Shown piece by piece: positions 8,971-17,992 of a stretch of 64,000 nucleotides of DNA. The position numbers were made by a program, and so were the translations under genes. Source of the DNA: CAWGYQ01 sp963817395 (GTDB lineage Bacteria > Acidobacteriota > Vicinamibacteria > Vicinamibacterales > CAVPJW01); NCBI GenBank assembly GCA_963817395.1, contig CAWFOC010000003.1, positions 62,001-126,000 of the forward strand, in the 5' to 3' direction. The number at the start of each line of letters is the position of its first letter. Position 1 is the first letter of the stretch. The notes beneath the pieces were generated by a model. It was not told the DNA's origin and did no database searches. It saw nothing but the letters and a program-made list of their open reading frames with translations.

Positions 8971-9903
8971 ATGCGGATCCGAGCTACCCTGATCTACCTC
9001 GTGGCAGTGGCCCTGTCGGCCTCGGCTTGCGGTCAGATCGAGAAACTGAAGGCCAAGAAGGTCTTCAAGGAAGCCAACACCTTATACCAGCAACAGGACT
9101 ATAAGGGCGCGTCCGAGAAATATGAGGAAACGCTCAAGGCCGACCCGGACCTGACCACGGCCTACTTCTATCTGGGCAACAGTTACGACAACCAATTCAA
9201 GACAGCCCGTCGCGGCGAAGCCGACAACGACGCGCTGTTGACAAAGGCCATCGACAACTACAAGGTGGCCGTCGAGCGCGAGCAGGATCCAAAAATGAAA
9301 AAGCTGTCGCTCGAATACCTGGTCGCCGCCTACGGACCCGACAAGCTGAACGACCCGGCTCAGGCTGAGCCCATCGTGCTCAAGATGATCGAGCTGGACC
9401 CCTCGGACGCGGCGAACTATTTCGTCCTCGCCAAGATCTACGAGGATTCCGGCAACTACGACCTCGCCGAGCAGACACTGCTCAAGGCGAAGGAAGCGCG
9501 TCCGAACGATTCCGCGGTCTACCTGCAGCTCGCGGGCTACTACAACCGACAGGGCGAATTCGACAAGACGATCGCCGCCCTCCAGCAGCGCGCCGAGCAG
9601 GAACCGAACAACCCCGAAGCTCACTACACGATTGCGAGCTACTACTGGGACAAGGCCTATCGGGACTTCAAGCTCGAGGACACCCAGAAGCGCGAGTACG
9701 TGCTGAAGGGCATCGACGAAGTGAACCGCGCCCTCGAGATCAAGAGCGACTACCTCGAAGCCGTGGTCTACAAGGGATTGCTGCTCCGGCTGCAGGCGAA
9801 TCTCGAGAAGGATGTCGCCAAGCAGCAGGCGCTGCTCAAGGAAGCCGAGGCCCTGCAGGGCCGAGCGAAGGAGCTCCAGCAGAAGAAAGCGGCGGGCGTC
9901 TAA
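8971..9903 (+). CDS. TPR-repeat lipoprotein
   Basis: A 310-residue exported protein. The N-terminus is a lipoprotein signal (MRIRATLIYL...LSASAC) with lipidation predicted at the Cys near residue 20. The rest is a chain of about six tetratricopeptide repeats with A-x-x-L-Y and A-x-x-x-Y/L-x-x-P spacing, ending in a Lys/Gln-rich helix. TPR lipoproteins scaffold envelope complexes; no partner is evident here. The start ATG 8971 follows a GGGGGAT purine-rich site. The gene stands alone between its own promoter and a terminator. Confidence 0.85.
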   Translation: MRIRATLIYLVAVALSASACGQIEKLKAKKVFKEANTLYQQQDYKGASEKYEETLKADPDLTTAYFYLGNSYDNQFKTARRGEADNDALLTKAIDNYKVAVEREQDPKMKKLSLEYLVAAYGPDKLNDPAQAEPIVLKMIELDPSDAANYFVLAKIYEDSGNYDLAEQTLLKAKEARPNDSAVYLQLAGYYNRQGEFDKTIAALQQRAEQEPNNPEAHYTIASYYWDKAYRDFKLEDTQKREYVLKGIDEVNRALEIKSDYLEAVVYKGLLLRLQANLEKDVAKQQALLKEAEALQGRAKELQQKKAAGV

Positions 9904-9930
9904 CCACTCGCCATCCGCCGGAAGATTCCG

Positions 9931-9963
9931 AGCCGCCTCCTCGAACAGCACGGGGAGGCGGCT
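9931..9963 (+). terminator. Hairpin terminator after the TPR lipoprotein gene
   Basis: A perfect 10-bp stem, AGCCGCCTCC with GGAGGCGGCT, and a 13-base loop, 27 bases after the stop. The following U tract is weak (TGTGTTTGT), so termination may be partial. Confidence 0.55.
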
Positions 9964-10099
9964 CGATGTGTTTGTACCCGTCGCGCCGCGACCCGATTTG
10001 CACCTTCGGTGCTGGCCAGGATGGTCGCTGGCGTTCCCCGATCGATCAATCCGAGTGGGAGGCGCTGGGCATCAGCGCGCAGGAACCGCTGTTCCACTG

Positions 10100-10134
10100 A
10101 AAAAAAGGCCGTTCCGCCTGGTGACGGAACGGCC
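10100..10134 (-). terminator. Rho-independent terminator of the tonB-exb operon
   Basis: Read on the minus strand: a perfect 10-bp stem (GGCCGTTCCG / CGGAACGGCC, 10107-10116 with 10125-10134), an 8-base loop, then seven T residues. It lies about 30 bases beyond the last exbD stop. Confidence 0.9.
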
Positions 10135-10165
10135 CTGATTCGAACCCTGAAACTGCGCGCGGTGG

Positions 10166-10633
10166 CTAGTTGCCCTGAACCCCGGCGGCCCGGCGCATGC
10201 CCTCGGTGACGATGCCCACTTTCTCGACGCCGGCGCCTTTCGCGGCATCGATCACGTCGACGATCTCGCCGTACCGGAGCGTCCCGGCGGCGGCGATGAA
10301 CATCGTCTTGTCGTTGCGCTCCTCGAAGATCGCCCGGAGGCGATTCTCGAGCTCGGCGGGCGTCACATCCTGCTTGTTGATCGAGATGTGGCGATCGGCG
10401 GTGTACTCGAGCACGATCTGACTGACGTTGGTCTGCTGCTCCTGCGCGCTCTTGGTCTCGGCCGGCAGATTGATGTCCAGGCCCTTCTGCGTCAGTGGCA
10501 GGGCCGCCATGAAGATGACGAGCAGCACGAGGAGCACGTCGATCATGGGCGTGACGTTCATGTCACAGCTGACAGCCAGGGCCTTGCCGGAGTAAACCGA
10601 ATCGGCGCCGTGGTGCTTGTGCGCGTGCTTCAT
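10166..10633 (-). CDS. exbD: ExbD/TolR-family biopolymer transport protein (second copy)
   Basis: A 155-residue inner-membrane protein: short cytosolic N-terminus, one transmembrane helix (MNVTPMIDVLLVLLVIFMAA, about residues 25-45) with the conserved proton-path Asp, then a periplasmic domain. ExbD works with ExbB to convert the proton gradient into movement of TonB or TolA. It has a longer N-terminal extension (MKHAHKHH) than its neighbour. It is the last gene of the operon, one base after the first exbD, and is followed by a strong terminator. Confidence 0.92.
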   Translation of the reverse strand: MKHAHKHHGADSVYSGKALAVSCDMNVTPMIDVLLVLLVIFMAALPLTQKGLDINLPAETKSAQEQQTNVSQIVLEYTADRHISINKQDVTPAELENRLRAIFEERNDKTMFIAAAGTLRYGEIVDVIDAAKGAGVEKVGIVTEGMRRAAGVQGN

Positions 10634-10634
10634 G

Positions 10635-11072
10635 CTACTTGCCTCCGCTCTGACCGGGTCGAACCTTCCGATCGGTGATGAGGCCCATATCCTCGATGCC
10701 GGCCTGGCGGAGCATATCCATGGCCTCCATCACGGTTCCGTACGGCGCATCCGTGTCGGCCTTGATGAGGACGATCTTCTCCACCTGCTTGTCGAGCAGC
10801 TCCTGCACACGTTGCGTGAGCTCGGAGTCGCGAACCTGCACCGAGTTGACGAACAGGCGCTTGTCGGCGCCAATCGCGACCACGGTCTGCCCCTGCGTTT
10901 CGGGCTTGTCGGTCGTGTTGGCCGCCGTGGGAAGCCGTACGTCCACGCCCTTCTGCAGGAGGGGCGCGACGAGCATCATGATGATGAGCAGCACCAGCAT
11001 GACGTCGACGAGTGGCGTGACGTTGATGTCGGACTTGACGCCGCCTTTGGCGCCCCCGAGATCCATTGACAT
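10635..11072 (-). CDS. exbD: ExbD/TolR-family biopolymer transport protein (first copy)
   Basis: A 145-residue ExbD paralogue with the same layout: MSMDLGG N-terminus, a membrane helix starting INVTPLVDVMLVLLIIMM with the conserved Asp, and a periplasmic domain ending PGQSGGK. The two ExbD copies differ clearly in sequence, so this is an old duplication. Operons with one ExbB and two ExbDs may form mixed complexes; that is inference. It lies 39 bases after exbB. Confidence 0.92.
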   Translation of the reverse strand: MSMDLGGAKGGVKSDINVTPLVDVMLVLLIIMMLVAPLLQKGVDVRLPTAANTTDKPETQGQTVVAIGADKRLFVNSVQVRDSELTQRVQELLDKQVEKIVLIKADTDAPYGTVMEAMDMLRQAGIEDMGLITDRKVRPGQSGGK

Positions 11073-11111
11073 GGCGAACTCTCCTGAAACTGCTTCGACG
11101 GTCGCGCTCGA

Positions 11112-11792
11112 CTAGGCCGTCTTCTTGATGAAGTAGTCGACCAGCTCCGACGACGAGTTGTCCATCTCGACCTGGAAGTACTCGATCCGACCCGTCAGGT
11201 AATTGTAGAACCAAACCGCCGGGATGGCGACGAGCAACCCGAGCGCGGTCTCGACCAGCGCTTCGGCGATTCCGGCCGAGACGGCGCCGATACCGCCCGA
11301 GCCGGTGGCCGCGATGCCCTGGAACGCGTTGATGACGCCGACGACCGTGCCGAGCAGCCCGACGAACGGTGCCGTCGAGCCGATCGTCGCGAGCGAGCTG
11401 ATGCCCTTCTTGAGGTCGTTCGACGTGAGCGCCGTGGCGCGCTGGATGGAGCGGCGCACGGTGTCGACGAGGTCTTCACGGCTCAAGCCGCCGCCGGCTT
11501 CCTGCTGGAACTGGTATTCCTGCAGACCGGCCAGCACGACCTTCGCCAGGTGGCTGTAGCGGTAGTTCTTGGAAGAGGAGACGGCAATGGCATCCTTCAG
11601 ACGGCCTTCCTTGAGGTGCTTGGCCACCTGGGGCGCGTAGACCTTCGACTGATTGCGGGCCTGGATGAACGTGTAAATGCGCTCAATGGCCACTCCGAAC
11701 GACCACATGGACATGAAGAACAGCACGAAGGCCACGGCCTTGGCGACAAAGCCCATCTGGCCCCACATTTCGACGAGATTCAAACCTTCCAT
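11112..11792 (-). CDS. exbB: ExbB/TolQ/MotA-family proton channel protein
   Basis: A 226-residue inner-membrane protein with three transmembrane helices (about residues 15-35, 130-150 and 170-195) and a cytosolic loop between the first two. The GSTAPFVGLLGTVVGVINAF stretch is the ExbB/TolQ signature. It forms the pentameric proton channel around ExbD. It sits between tonB and the two exbD genes. Confidence 0.94.
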   Translation of the reverse strand: MEGLNLVEMWGQMGFVAKAVAFVLFFMSMWSFGVAIERIYTFIQARNQSKVYAPQVAKHLKEGRLKDAIAVSSSKNYRYSHLAKVVLAGLQEYQFQQEAGGGLSREDLVDTVRRSIQRATALTSNDLKKGISSLATIGSTAPFVGLLGTVVGVINAFQGIAATGSGGIGAVSAGIAEALVETALGLLVAIPAVWFYNYLTGRIEYFQVEMDNSSSELVDYFIKKTA

Positions 11793-11847
11793 TGATCCAT
11801 CCTCCGAAGCGAAAAAAGTTACAGATTCGAAGCGGTTCTCGGGACGT

Positions 11848-12567
11848 TTACTGCAACGTGAAGTTGACCGTGACCGTCATGATGACCGGCACCGGCACGC
11901 CGTTCAGCAGCGTCGGCGTGTACTCCCACTGGCGCACGGCCTCGAGCGCCGCTTGATCTAGCAGGGGAATCGATCTGAGAACGCGCGCATCGGTCACCTT
12001 GCCGTTGGGGCCGATCGTCGCTTCGATGATGACGATGCCCTGGACACGCGCCGACTGCGCAATCGGTGGATAGAGGGGAGAGACATCCCGCATTTTCTTG
12101 GGCGGCTTGATATTGCCACCCACGCGCACGGGCGCGGCAGGCGGCGGGGGCGGCGGGGGCGCCTCATCGAGCCCGCCCACGATGCCTCCGACGACTCCGC
12201 CACTGACACCGCCTTCGACGCCGCCGGCCACACCCTCGAAACCGGTGTCAATTCCGGTCTCGGGCGCGATCTCTGCCGGAGCTTCGACAGGCGCGGCGTT
12301 GGGATTGACTTCAATCTGCGGCTTGGGTGCGGCCGCCGCTTGCGGCGGCGGGGGTGGAGGTGGCGGCGGCGGCGGCGGGGGTGGCGCCGCGACGAACGCC
12401 ATCATGGACGGCGGCACGGGCAGCACGTCCGCAGCCATCAGCGGAATGATGACCAACGCCCCAATCACCAGTGTATGAACGATGATCGACAGCGGGATCG
12501 TGTACCACTTCTGACCGCCGACTTTGATCGAGGGGTCGACGATATCCCCAAACATGTCACGTGCCAC
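11848..12567 (-). CDS. tonB: TonB energy transducer
   Basis: A 239-residue protein: a cytosolic N-terminus, one membrane anchor (about residues 25-47), a very Pro-rich periplasmic spacer with two long uninterrupted Pro runs and a Gly/Val/Glu-rich segment, and a C-terminal TonB domain beginning YPPIAQSARVQG and ending TVTVNFTLQ. TonB carries energy from ExbB/ExbD to outer-membrane receptors. The start is GTG 12567, ten bases after an AGGAGG site. It is the first gene of the operon, downstream of a perfect-consensus promoter. No TonB-dependent receptor is encoded in the window. Confidence 0.92.
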   Translation of the reverse strand: MARDMFGDIVDPSIKVGGQKWYTIPLSIIVHTLVIGALVIIPLMAADVLPVPPSMMAFVAAPPPPPPPPPPPPPPQAAAAPKPQIEVNPNAAPVEAPAEIAPETGIDTGFEGVAGGVEGGVSGGVVGGIVGGLDEAPPPPPPPAAPVRVGGNIKPPKKMRDVSPLYPPIAQSARVQGIVIIEATIGPNGKVTDARVLRSIPLLDQAALEAVRQWEYTPTLLNGVPVPVIMTVTVNFTLQ

Positions 12568-12615
12568 GGGTCGTCATCCTCCTGCTCTCGCCGTCCGTTC
12601 GACGCAAGGCCGGCG

Positions 12616-12645
12616 ATTATAGCCACTATAAAAACGGGGTGTCAA
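12616..12645 (-). promoter_or_regulatory. Consensus sigma70 promoter of the tonB-exb operon
   Basis: On the minus strand TTGACA (12645-12640) and TATAAT (12621-12616) are both exact consensus hexamers with an 18-base spacer, about 48 bases upstream of the tonB start. Confidence 0.85.
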
Positions 12646-12804
12646 CGCACGGATTTGGCAAATTAGACACCGTTTTCGACAGGTCGGCTCGCTTCCGGTC
12701 CCTTTTGTCGCATCCGCGTCTCGATACGGTGACAATCCCAACCCCCGCGCAGCCGTTCGACACGCCGCCACACGGGACTCCCGGCCCGCTGAGGGCCTCG
12801 GAAC

Positions 12805-15282
12805 TCACGCCGCGGCCTCGTCCCGGATTCGCATCCGGTAAAAGGACCGCCAAACGAAGAAAAAGGCGATGGCCAGAAACACGGCCGACAGCGCATGCGT
12901 CAGGCCACTGCCGAAGTCGGCCTGAAGCTGCACCGCCAGCTCGACCGCCAAAAGGCCGAACAACGTCGTGAACTTGATGACCGGGTTCAACGCGACCGAC
13001 GAGGTGTCCTTGAACGGGTCCCCGACCGTGTCGCCGATGACCGTCGCCGCATGAAGCGGTGTCCCCTTCCTCTTCAGCTCGACCTCGACCACTTTCTTCG
13101 CGTTGTCCCACGCCCCGCCTCCGTTGGCCATGAAGATGGCCTGGAAGAGACCGAAGAGGGCAATCGAAATCAGGTACCCGATGAAGAAGTACGGCTCGAG
13201 GAACGCGAACGCGAGGGTGGAGAAGAACACGCCCAGGAAGATATTGAGCATCCCCTTCTGCGCATACTGGGTGCAGATCTCGACCACGCGCTTGCTGTCC
13301 GCAACGGACGCCCGGGCCGAACCGTCGTCAAGCCGGATGTTGGCCTTGATGAATTCCACCGCCCGGTACGCGCCCGTCGTCACCGCCTGGATCGAGGCGC
13401 CCGTGAACCAGTAGATCACGGTCCCGCCTGTAATCAGGCCCAGCAGGAATGGCGGGTGCAGCAATGACAGCTTCTCGACGTTTGCCGTGAGGCCGGCCGT
13501 CAGCAAGACGATGATCGAGAAGATCATGGTGGTCGCACCGACCACGGCCGTTCCGATGAGCACGGGCTTGGCGGTCGCCTTGAACGTGTTGCCCGCGCCG
13601 TCGTTCTCTTCCAGAAGCTCCTTGGCCCGTTCGAAGTCGACGTCGAACCCGAAATCACGCTTGAGCTCTTTTTCGATGCCGGGAAGCTGTTCAATCGTCG
13701 AGAGCTCGAACACCGACTGGGCATTGTCGGTAACGGGCCCATAGGAATCCACGGCAATCGTGACCGGGCCCATGCCGAGGAACCCGAACGCCACCAGCCC
13801 GAAAGCGAAGACGGCCTCGGCATGCATCAGCGAGGCGAATCCCATGGTGCTCACCAGGTACGCCACGCCCATCAGCGAGACGATGACCATACCGAGCCAG
13901 TAGGCGCTGAAATTCCCCGCGACCAGACCGGAGAGGATGTTGAGCGAGGCTCCCCCCGCTTCCGACGAGGTGACGATCTCGCGCACATGGCCGGATTCGG
14001 TCGAGGTGAAAATTTTGACCAGCTCCGGAATGATCGCGCCGGCGAGCGTCCCGCAGGTAATCACCGTGGACAGCTTCCACCAGAGCGACCCATCCCCGAG
14101 AGTCGGGATCAGCACGTAAGACACCAGGTAGGTGAGCGCGACCGACACGAACGAGGTGAGCCACACCAGGCTGGTCAGCGGAGCTTCGAAGTTCATCCGG
14201 GTGGCGTTCCCGTACCGGGCCCGCGCCACGGCCTCGTTGGCCAGATACGAGAACCCGCTCGCCACGATCATCATCACGCGCATCGCGAAGATCCAGACGA
14301 GCAGCTGAACCTGGACAATCGGGTCCGTGACCGCCAGCACGATGAACGTGATGAGCGCGACGCCCGTGACGCCGTAGGTCTCGAAGCCGTCGGCGCTCGG
14401 TCCGACCGAGTCTCCTGCGTTGTCGCCGGTGCAGTCCGCAATGACGCCGGGGTTGCGCGCGTCGTCTTCCTTGATGTTGAAGACGATCTTCATCAGGTCC
14501 GACCCGATGTCCGCAATCTTCGTGAAGATGCCCCCGGCGATGCGAAGCGCTGCCGCTCCGAGCGACTCGCCGATGGCGAACCCGAGGAAGCAGGGACCCG
14601 CATACTCGCGCGGCACGAACAGCAGGATGCACAGCATCAACAGCAGCTCGACGCTGATGAGCAGCATGCCGATGCTCATGCCGGACTTGAGAGGAATGGC
14701 GTAGATCGGATACGGCCTGCCGCGGAGACTCGCAAACGCCGTGCGGGAGTTCGCATAGGTGTTGATGCGAATGCCGAACCAGGCGACCCCGTAGCTCCCG
14801 GCGATGCCGATCAGGCTGAACGCCAGGATGATGAGCACCCTGAGCGGCTCGAACCCCTGCAGGAAGCCGAAATAGATCACGATGATGGCGCCGATGAACA
14901 GCTCGAGCAGCAGCAGCAGCTTGCCCTGCTGAACGAGATACGTCTTGCACGTTTCGTAGATGAGCTCGGAGATTTCCCGCATCGAGCCGTGGACGGGAAG
15001 CGCCTTGATCTGCCGCAGAATCACCAAACCGAACAGCAGACCCAGGACGCACACACCCAGGCCCCACATGAGGAGTGACCGGCCGTTCATCCCCAGGAAG
15101 TCGACGCTGGCAAGATCGGGCAGGACCAGGCTGGCTTCGCCGCCACCCTGGTGCGCCAGCGCGCCCTCGGGCTGCGCCGCATAGAGCGTCGCGCCGGCCA
15201 GCACCACGGCCAGGCCGATCGCAACCACGGCGGCCGAAGTCCGCGCCATCCGATGTGAACTCAAAAAACCTGAGACCGACAT
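12805..15282 (-). CDS. hppA: Membrane-bound ion-translocating pyrophosphatase, divergent type
   Basis: About 825 residues, a polytopic membrane protein (roughly 16 helices) that couples hydrolysis of pyrophosphate to H+ or Na+ export. It retains the acidic substrate-binding loops (EDDARNPGVIADCTGDNAGD and a second AWDNAKK near the C-terminus). The canonical DVGADLVGKVE reads DIGSDLMKIVF, and the canonical GDCAGMAADLFE reads GDSVGPSADGFE, so it belongs to a divergent branch. I chose ATG 15282 (MSVSGFLSS), which follows a GAGAGGT site; a longer in-frame extension lacks family similarity. Ion specificity is not decided. Confidence 0.92.
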   Translation of the reverse strand: MSVSGFLSSHRMARTSAAVVAIGLAVVLAGATLYAAQPEGALAHQGGGEASLVLPDLASVDFLGMNGRSLLMWGLGVCVLGLLFGLVILRQIKALPVHGSMREISELIYETCKTYLVQQGKLLLLLELFIGAIIVIYFGFLQGFEPLRVLIILAFSLIGIAGSYGVAWFGIRINTYANSRTAFASLRGRPYPIYAIPLKSGMSIGMLLISVELLLMLCILLFVPREYAGPCFLGFAIGESLGAAALRIAGGIFTKIADIGSDLMKIVFNIKEDDARNPGVIADCTGDNAGDSVGPSADGFETYGVTGVALITFIVLAVTDPIVQVQLLVWIFAMRVMMIVASGFSYLANEAVARARYGNATRMNFEAPLTSLVWLTSFVSVALTYLVSYVLIPTLGDGSLWWKLSTVITCGTLAGAIIPELVKIFTSTESGHVREIVTSSEAGGASLNILSGLVAGNFSAYWLGMVIVSLMGVAYLVSTMGFASLMHAEAVFAFGLVAFGFLGMGPVTIAVDSYGPVTDNAQSVFELSTIEQLPGIEKELKRDFGFDVDFERAKELLEENDGAGNTFKATAKPVLIGTAVVGATTMIFSIIVLLTAGLTANVEKLSLLHPPFLLGLITGGTVIYWFTGASIQAVTTGAYRAVEFIKANIRLDDGSARASVADSKRVVEICTQYAQKGMLNIFLGVFFSTLAFAFLEPYFFIGYLISIALFGLFQAIFMANGGGAWDNAKKVVEVELKRKGTPLHAATVIGDTVGDPFKDTSSVALNPVIKFTTLFGLLAVELAVQLQADFGSGLTHALSAVFLAIAFFFVWRSFYRMRIRDEAAA

Positions 15283-15340
15283 GTCACCTCTCACGGGAAC
15301 CGGACCCGGGCAACCCCGGGTGCTCGTGTGCAAACGGGTG

Positions 15341-15369
15341 ATTATAGGCGAACCCGCCTGCTGCGCCAG
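15341..15369 (-). promoter_or_regulatory. Possible promoter of the pyrophosphatase gene
   Basis: An exact TATAAT (minus strand, 15346-15341) lies about 60 bases before the start codon. A weak -35 (CTGGCG, 15369-15364) sits 17 bases further up. Confidence 0.4.
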
Positions 15370-15517
15370 ACCTTCGATTCTCAAGCCCGCCGCCCGTGGA
15401 ACAGATCGCCTCCGGGAAGGAGTCGGATCCCAATTTCTTATCACACCCCTCAGGCCTCGGACCCTGATTGAAATCACGTCTTGAAGAAAACAAGCAACAG
15501 AGCCGTCGTGCTCGCGC

Positions 15518-16178
15518 TCAGCCGCGCGGCTGCTGGGAGCTGGCGGCACCAATGCGGGGCGGCAGGGCCATGCCACCGGTCAGGAATACGCGGATGCCTT
15601 CTTCGACGGTGAGGTCCGGAAAGGCCGCACGCTGTTCAGGGACGATGACGACATCGCCGAGATACAAGTGGTTCGTCGGCACATAGACGGCGAGCAGCGT
15701 CTCGAGCCCGCGGCCGCGGTCCAGCACGAACTCCCTGGTGAGAAACCCCATGACAAAGCCCTTCGCCGGGTCGTCGACCAGGACGACTCGCTTGAATCCG
15801 TATTCGTTGTCCGGCGAAAACGCGGCCATGAGCTGGCGGACGGGCGCATAGATCGTGCGAAAGACGGGTACGCGCAGCAGATAGCCTTCGGCGCGCTGGA
15901 GTACGCGCTTGCCAAAGACGTTGGTGGTGATGACCCCTACCAGCAGGATCAGAGCCGGCCGTCGTCAGGATGCCGAGACCTGGAACGTCCCGTCGCAGCC
16001 ATCGCGCGTAGACCGGACCGGCGAAGCCGTCGACGAGCTGGAAGATCCAGACGAGCGCGGCCACGCTCACCATGAGGGGCACGATCACGAAAAAGCCCGC
16101 GATGAAGCGCCGCCGCAGCCATTGCATGGCGCCCACGCGTTCTGCTCGCGTCTCCTCGAACGGGTCGACCGCGGTCAT
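15518..16178 (-). CDS. DUF502-family membrane protein (frameshifted)
   Basis: About 219 residues. The N-terminal half has two membrane helices (RRRFIAGFFVIVPLMVSVAA and a second beginning ALILLVGVITTNVFG); the C-terminal half is a soluble domain with PDNEYGFKRVVLVDDP and VYVPTNHLYLGDV, typical of DUF502. One extra base near 15957 breaks the frame inside the second helix; removing it joins the halves. The start ATG 16178 overlaps the uppP stop (ATGA). Function is unknown; the family is widespread and often near envelope genes. Confidence 0.8.
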
Positions 16179-16975
16179 CGCGCCAGCCACCAGAATGCGA
16201 GCCCGGCCACGGCGAGCCGGTACCAGGCAAACCCTGTGAGGGAGTGCCCGGCGAGAAACCGCAGGAAGTACTTCACGGTGAGATAGCCGACGACACCCGA
16301 CGTCACTGCGCCGATCAGCATCAGTTGTGCCGCATCGCGGGACAAGCCCGTCGCGGCCAGGTCGAGGGCAGCCTTCGCGGCTGCCGCGGCAATGGCCGGT
16401 ATTCCCAGCAGGAATCCGAATCGCGCTGCACTGTCGCGTCGCAGTCCGAGGAGCATGCCGGCGGAGATGGTCGACCCTGAACGCGACACGCCGGGAACGA
16501 GCGCCAGGGCTTGAGCGCCGCCCAGAAGGAAGGCTTCCGGGCCGCTCAGTGAACGCTCGTCACGGCGTCGGGAGCCGAATCGCTCAGCCATCACGAGCAC
16601 GATGGCGCCCACCGCGAGAGCCGTAATCGCCACCCGGGGCGTGCGAAGGGCACCCTCGACGAGATCGCCGAATGCCATCACCACCAGGACAATCGGGATC
16701 GTACCCACGACAATCAGCCAGAGGAGACGGGCCGCGTCGCTGCGCGGTGTCGAGAAGGCGGATGGCACGGCGGCGAACAGCCCGGCCACCTCCCGCCGGA
16801 AATACACCATCAGCGCTGCCAGTGTCCCGACGTGGCATGCCACGTCGAACGCCAGGCCGAAGCGCTCGGTGTCCCACCCGAAGCAGGCGCGGGCCAGGAT
16901 GAGATGGGCTGAACTTGAAACCGGAAGAAACTCGGTCAGGCCCTGGACGACTCCAAGCAGCGCCGCCTGCAACAC
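16175..16975 (-). CDS. uppP: Undecaprenyl-diphosphatase
   Basis: A 266-residue BacA-type integral membrane phosphatase that recycles undecaprenyl pyrophosphate for peptidoglycan and polysaccharide synthesis. It shows both family signatures: GLTEFLPVSSSAHL near the N-terminus and PGVSRSGSTI around residue 160. About eight membrane helices are predicted. It follows secF by 15 bases and overlaps the DUF502 gene, so it appears to be cotranscribed with the Sec genes. Confidence 0.95.
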   Translation of the reverse strand: MLQAALLGVVQGLTEFLPVSSSAHLILARACFGWDTERFGLAFDVACHVGTLAALMVYFRREVAGLFAAVPSAFSTPRSDAARLLWLIVVGTIPIVLVVMAFGDLVEGALRTPRVAITALAVGAIVLVMAERFGSRRRDERSLSGPEAFLLGGAQALALVPGVSRSGSTISAGMLLGLRRDSAARFGFLLGIPAIAAAAAKAALDLAATGLSRDAAQLMLIGAVTSGVVGYLTVKYFLRFLAGHSLTGFAWYRLAVAGLAFWWLAR

Positions 16976-16990
16976 GCCGTGGCGTCCTGA

Positions 16991-17983
16991 CTACGAGACG
17001 CGCGCGCGGCGGTTGGCCTTCTTGGGCCTCGCCGCCGGCTCGACCGCCGCCGCTGGCGCGGGACTCTTGGCGCGCGTGTCGGACGAGCGGGCGCTCAGGA
17101 GGATGGCAATAGCTGCCGCGATGAAGACCGTCGAATAGGTGCCGCTGACGATGCCCACGAGCATCGTGAAGGCAAAGCCGCGAAGCACCTCGCCTCCGAA
17201 CAGATAGAGCGCGAGGACGGCCAGAAACGTGGTACCGGCCGTGATGACCGTGCGCCCCAAGGTCTGGTTGACGCTCGTATTGACGATTTGGCGAAGTGAG
17301 TCACGTCGCATCCCGCGCATGTTCTCGCGCACGCGGTCGAAGATCACGATGGTGTCGTTGACCGAGTAGCCCGTAATGGTCAATAGCGCGGCGACGACGT
17401 TCAGCGACAGCTCGTAGCCGAAGAACATGAGGAAGGCCACCGTGACAGCAACGTCGTGAAGCGTGGCCGCAATGGCGCCGGCGGCGAAACTGAACCGGAA
17501 CCGGAACCCGATATACAGCGCGATGCCCGCCATCGAGGCCAGCGTTGCGTAGATCCCCTTGCGCTGCAGTTCGGCCCCGATGACCGGGCCCACGATCTCG
17601 GTCTGGAGCACCTCGAATTTGCTGACACCGCTCTTTTCGAGCGCGGCCACGACGATACGCGAGCCTTCTTCGAGGTTGGTTCCCTGCTCGGCGGTGGTGG
17701 TCTGCGGGAGCCGGATCAGGATCTGGTTTTCGCCTGGGCTCCCGAACTGCTGGACGACCTTCTCACCGGGCACGCTCTCGAGAGCCTGCCGCACGCGGTC
17801 CTCGCTCACGGCCTCCACGAAGCGCACGACGACGATGGTGCCACCCGAGAAATCGATCCCGAGCGGGAGTCCGCCCTTTGCGAACATCATCGCAGCGCCC
17901 GCGATGACGATGGCCGAGGAGAGTGCCAGCGCGTGCCAGCGCCAGCGGATGAAATCAATGTTGGTACTCGTGAACATCTGCAT
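16991..17983 (-). CDS. secF: Protein translocase subunit SecF
   Basis: A 330-residue inner-membrane protein that, with SecD, uses the proton gradient to pull exported proteins through SecYEG. It has an N-terminal helix, a periplasmic domain starting GIDFSGGTIVVVRF, and five C-terminal membrane helices including FGYELSLNVVAALLTITGYS and DTIVIFDRVREN. A basic, Ala/Pro-rich tail ends the protein. It follows secD by nine bases in the classical order. Confidence 0.95.
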   Translation of the reverse strand: MQMFTSTNIDFIRWRWHALALSSAIVIAGAAMMFAKGGLPLGIDFSGGTIVVVRFVEAVSEDRVRQALESVPGEKVVQQFGSPGENQILIRLPQTTTAEQGTNLEEGSRIVVAALEKSGVSKFEVLQTEIVGPVIGAELQRKGIYATLASMAGIALYIGFRFRFSFAAGAIAATLHDVAVTVAFLMFFGYELSLNVVAALLTITGYSVNDTIVIFDRVRENMRGMRRDSLRQIVNTSVNQTLGRTVITAGTTFLAVLALYLFGGEVLRGFAFTMLVGIVSGTYSTVFIAAAIAILLSARSSDTRAKSPAPAAAVEPAARPKKANRRARVS

Positions 17984-17992
17984 GATGAAGAC

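Noticed and set aside
12340..12390. GGC/GGN microsatellite-like repeat
   Set aside because: It encodes the Pro-rich spacer of TonB and is ordinary low-complexity coding sequence.
15283..15576. A 98-residue N-terminal extension of the pyrophosphatase
   Set aside because: No family similarity; a promoter-like TATAAT and a good ribosome site lie within it, supporting the start at 15282.
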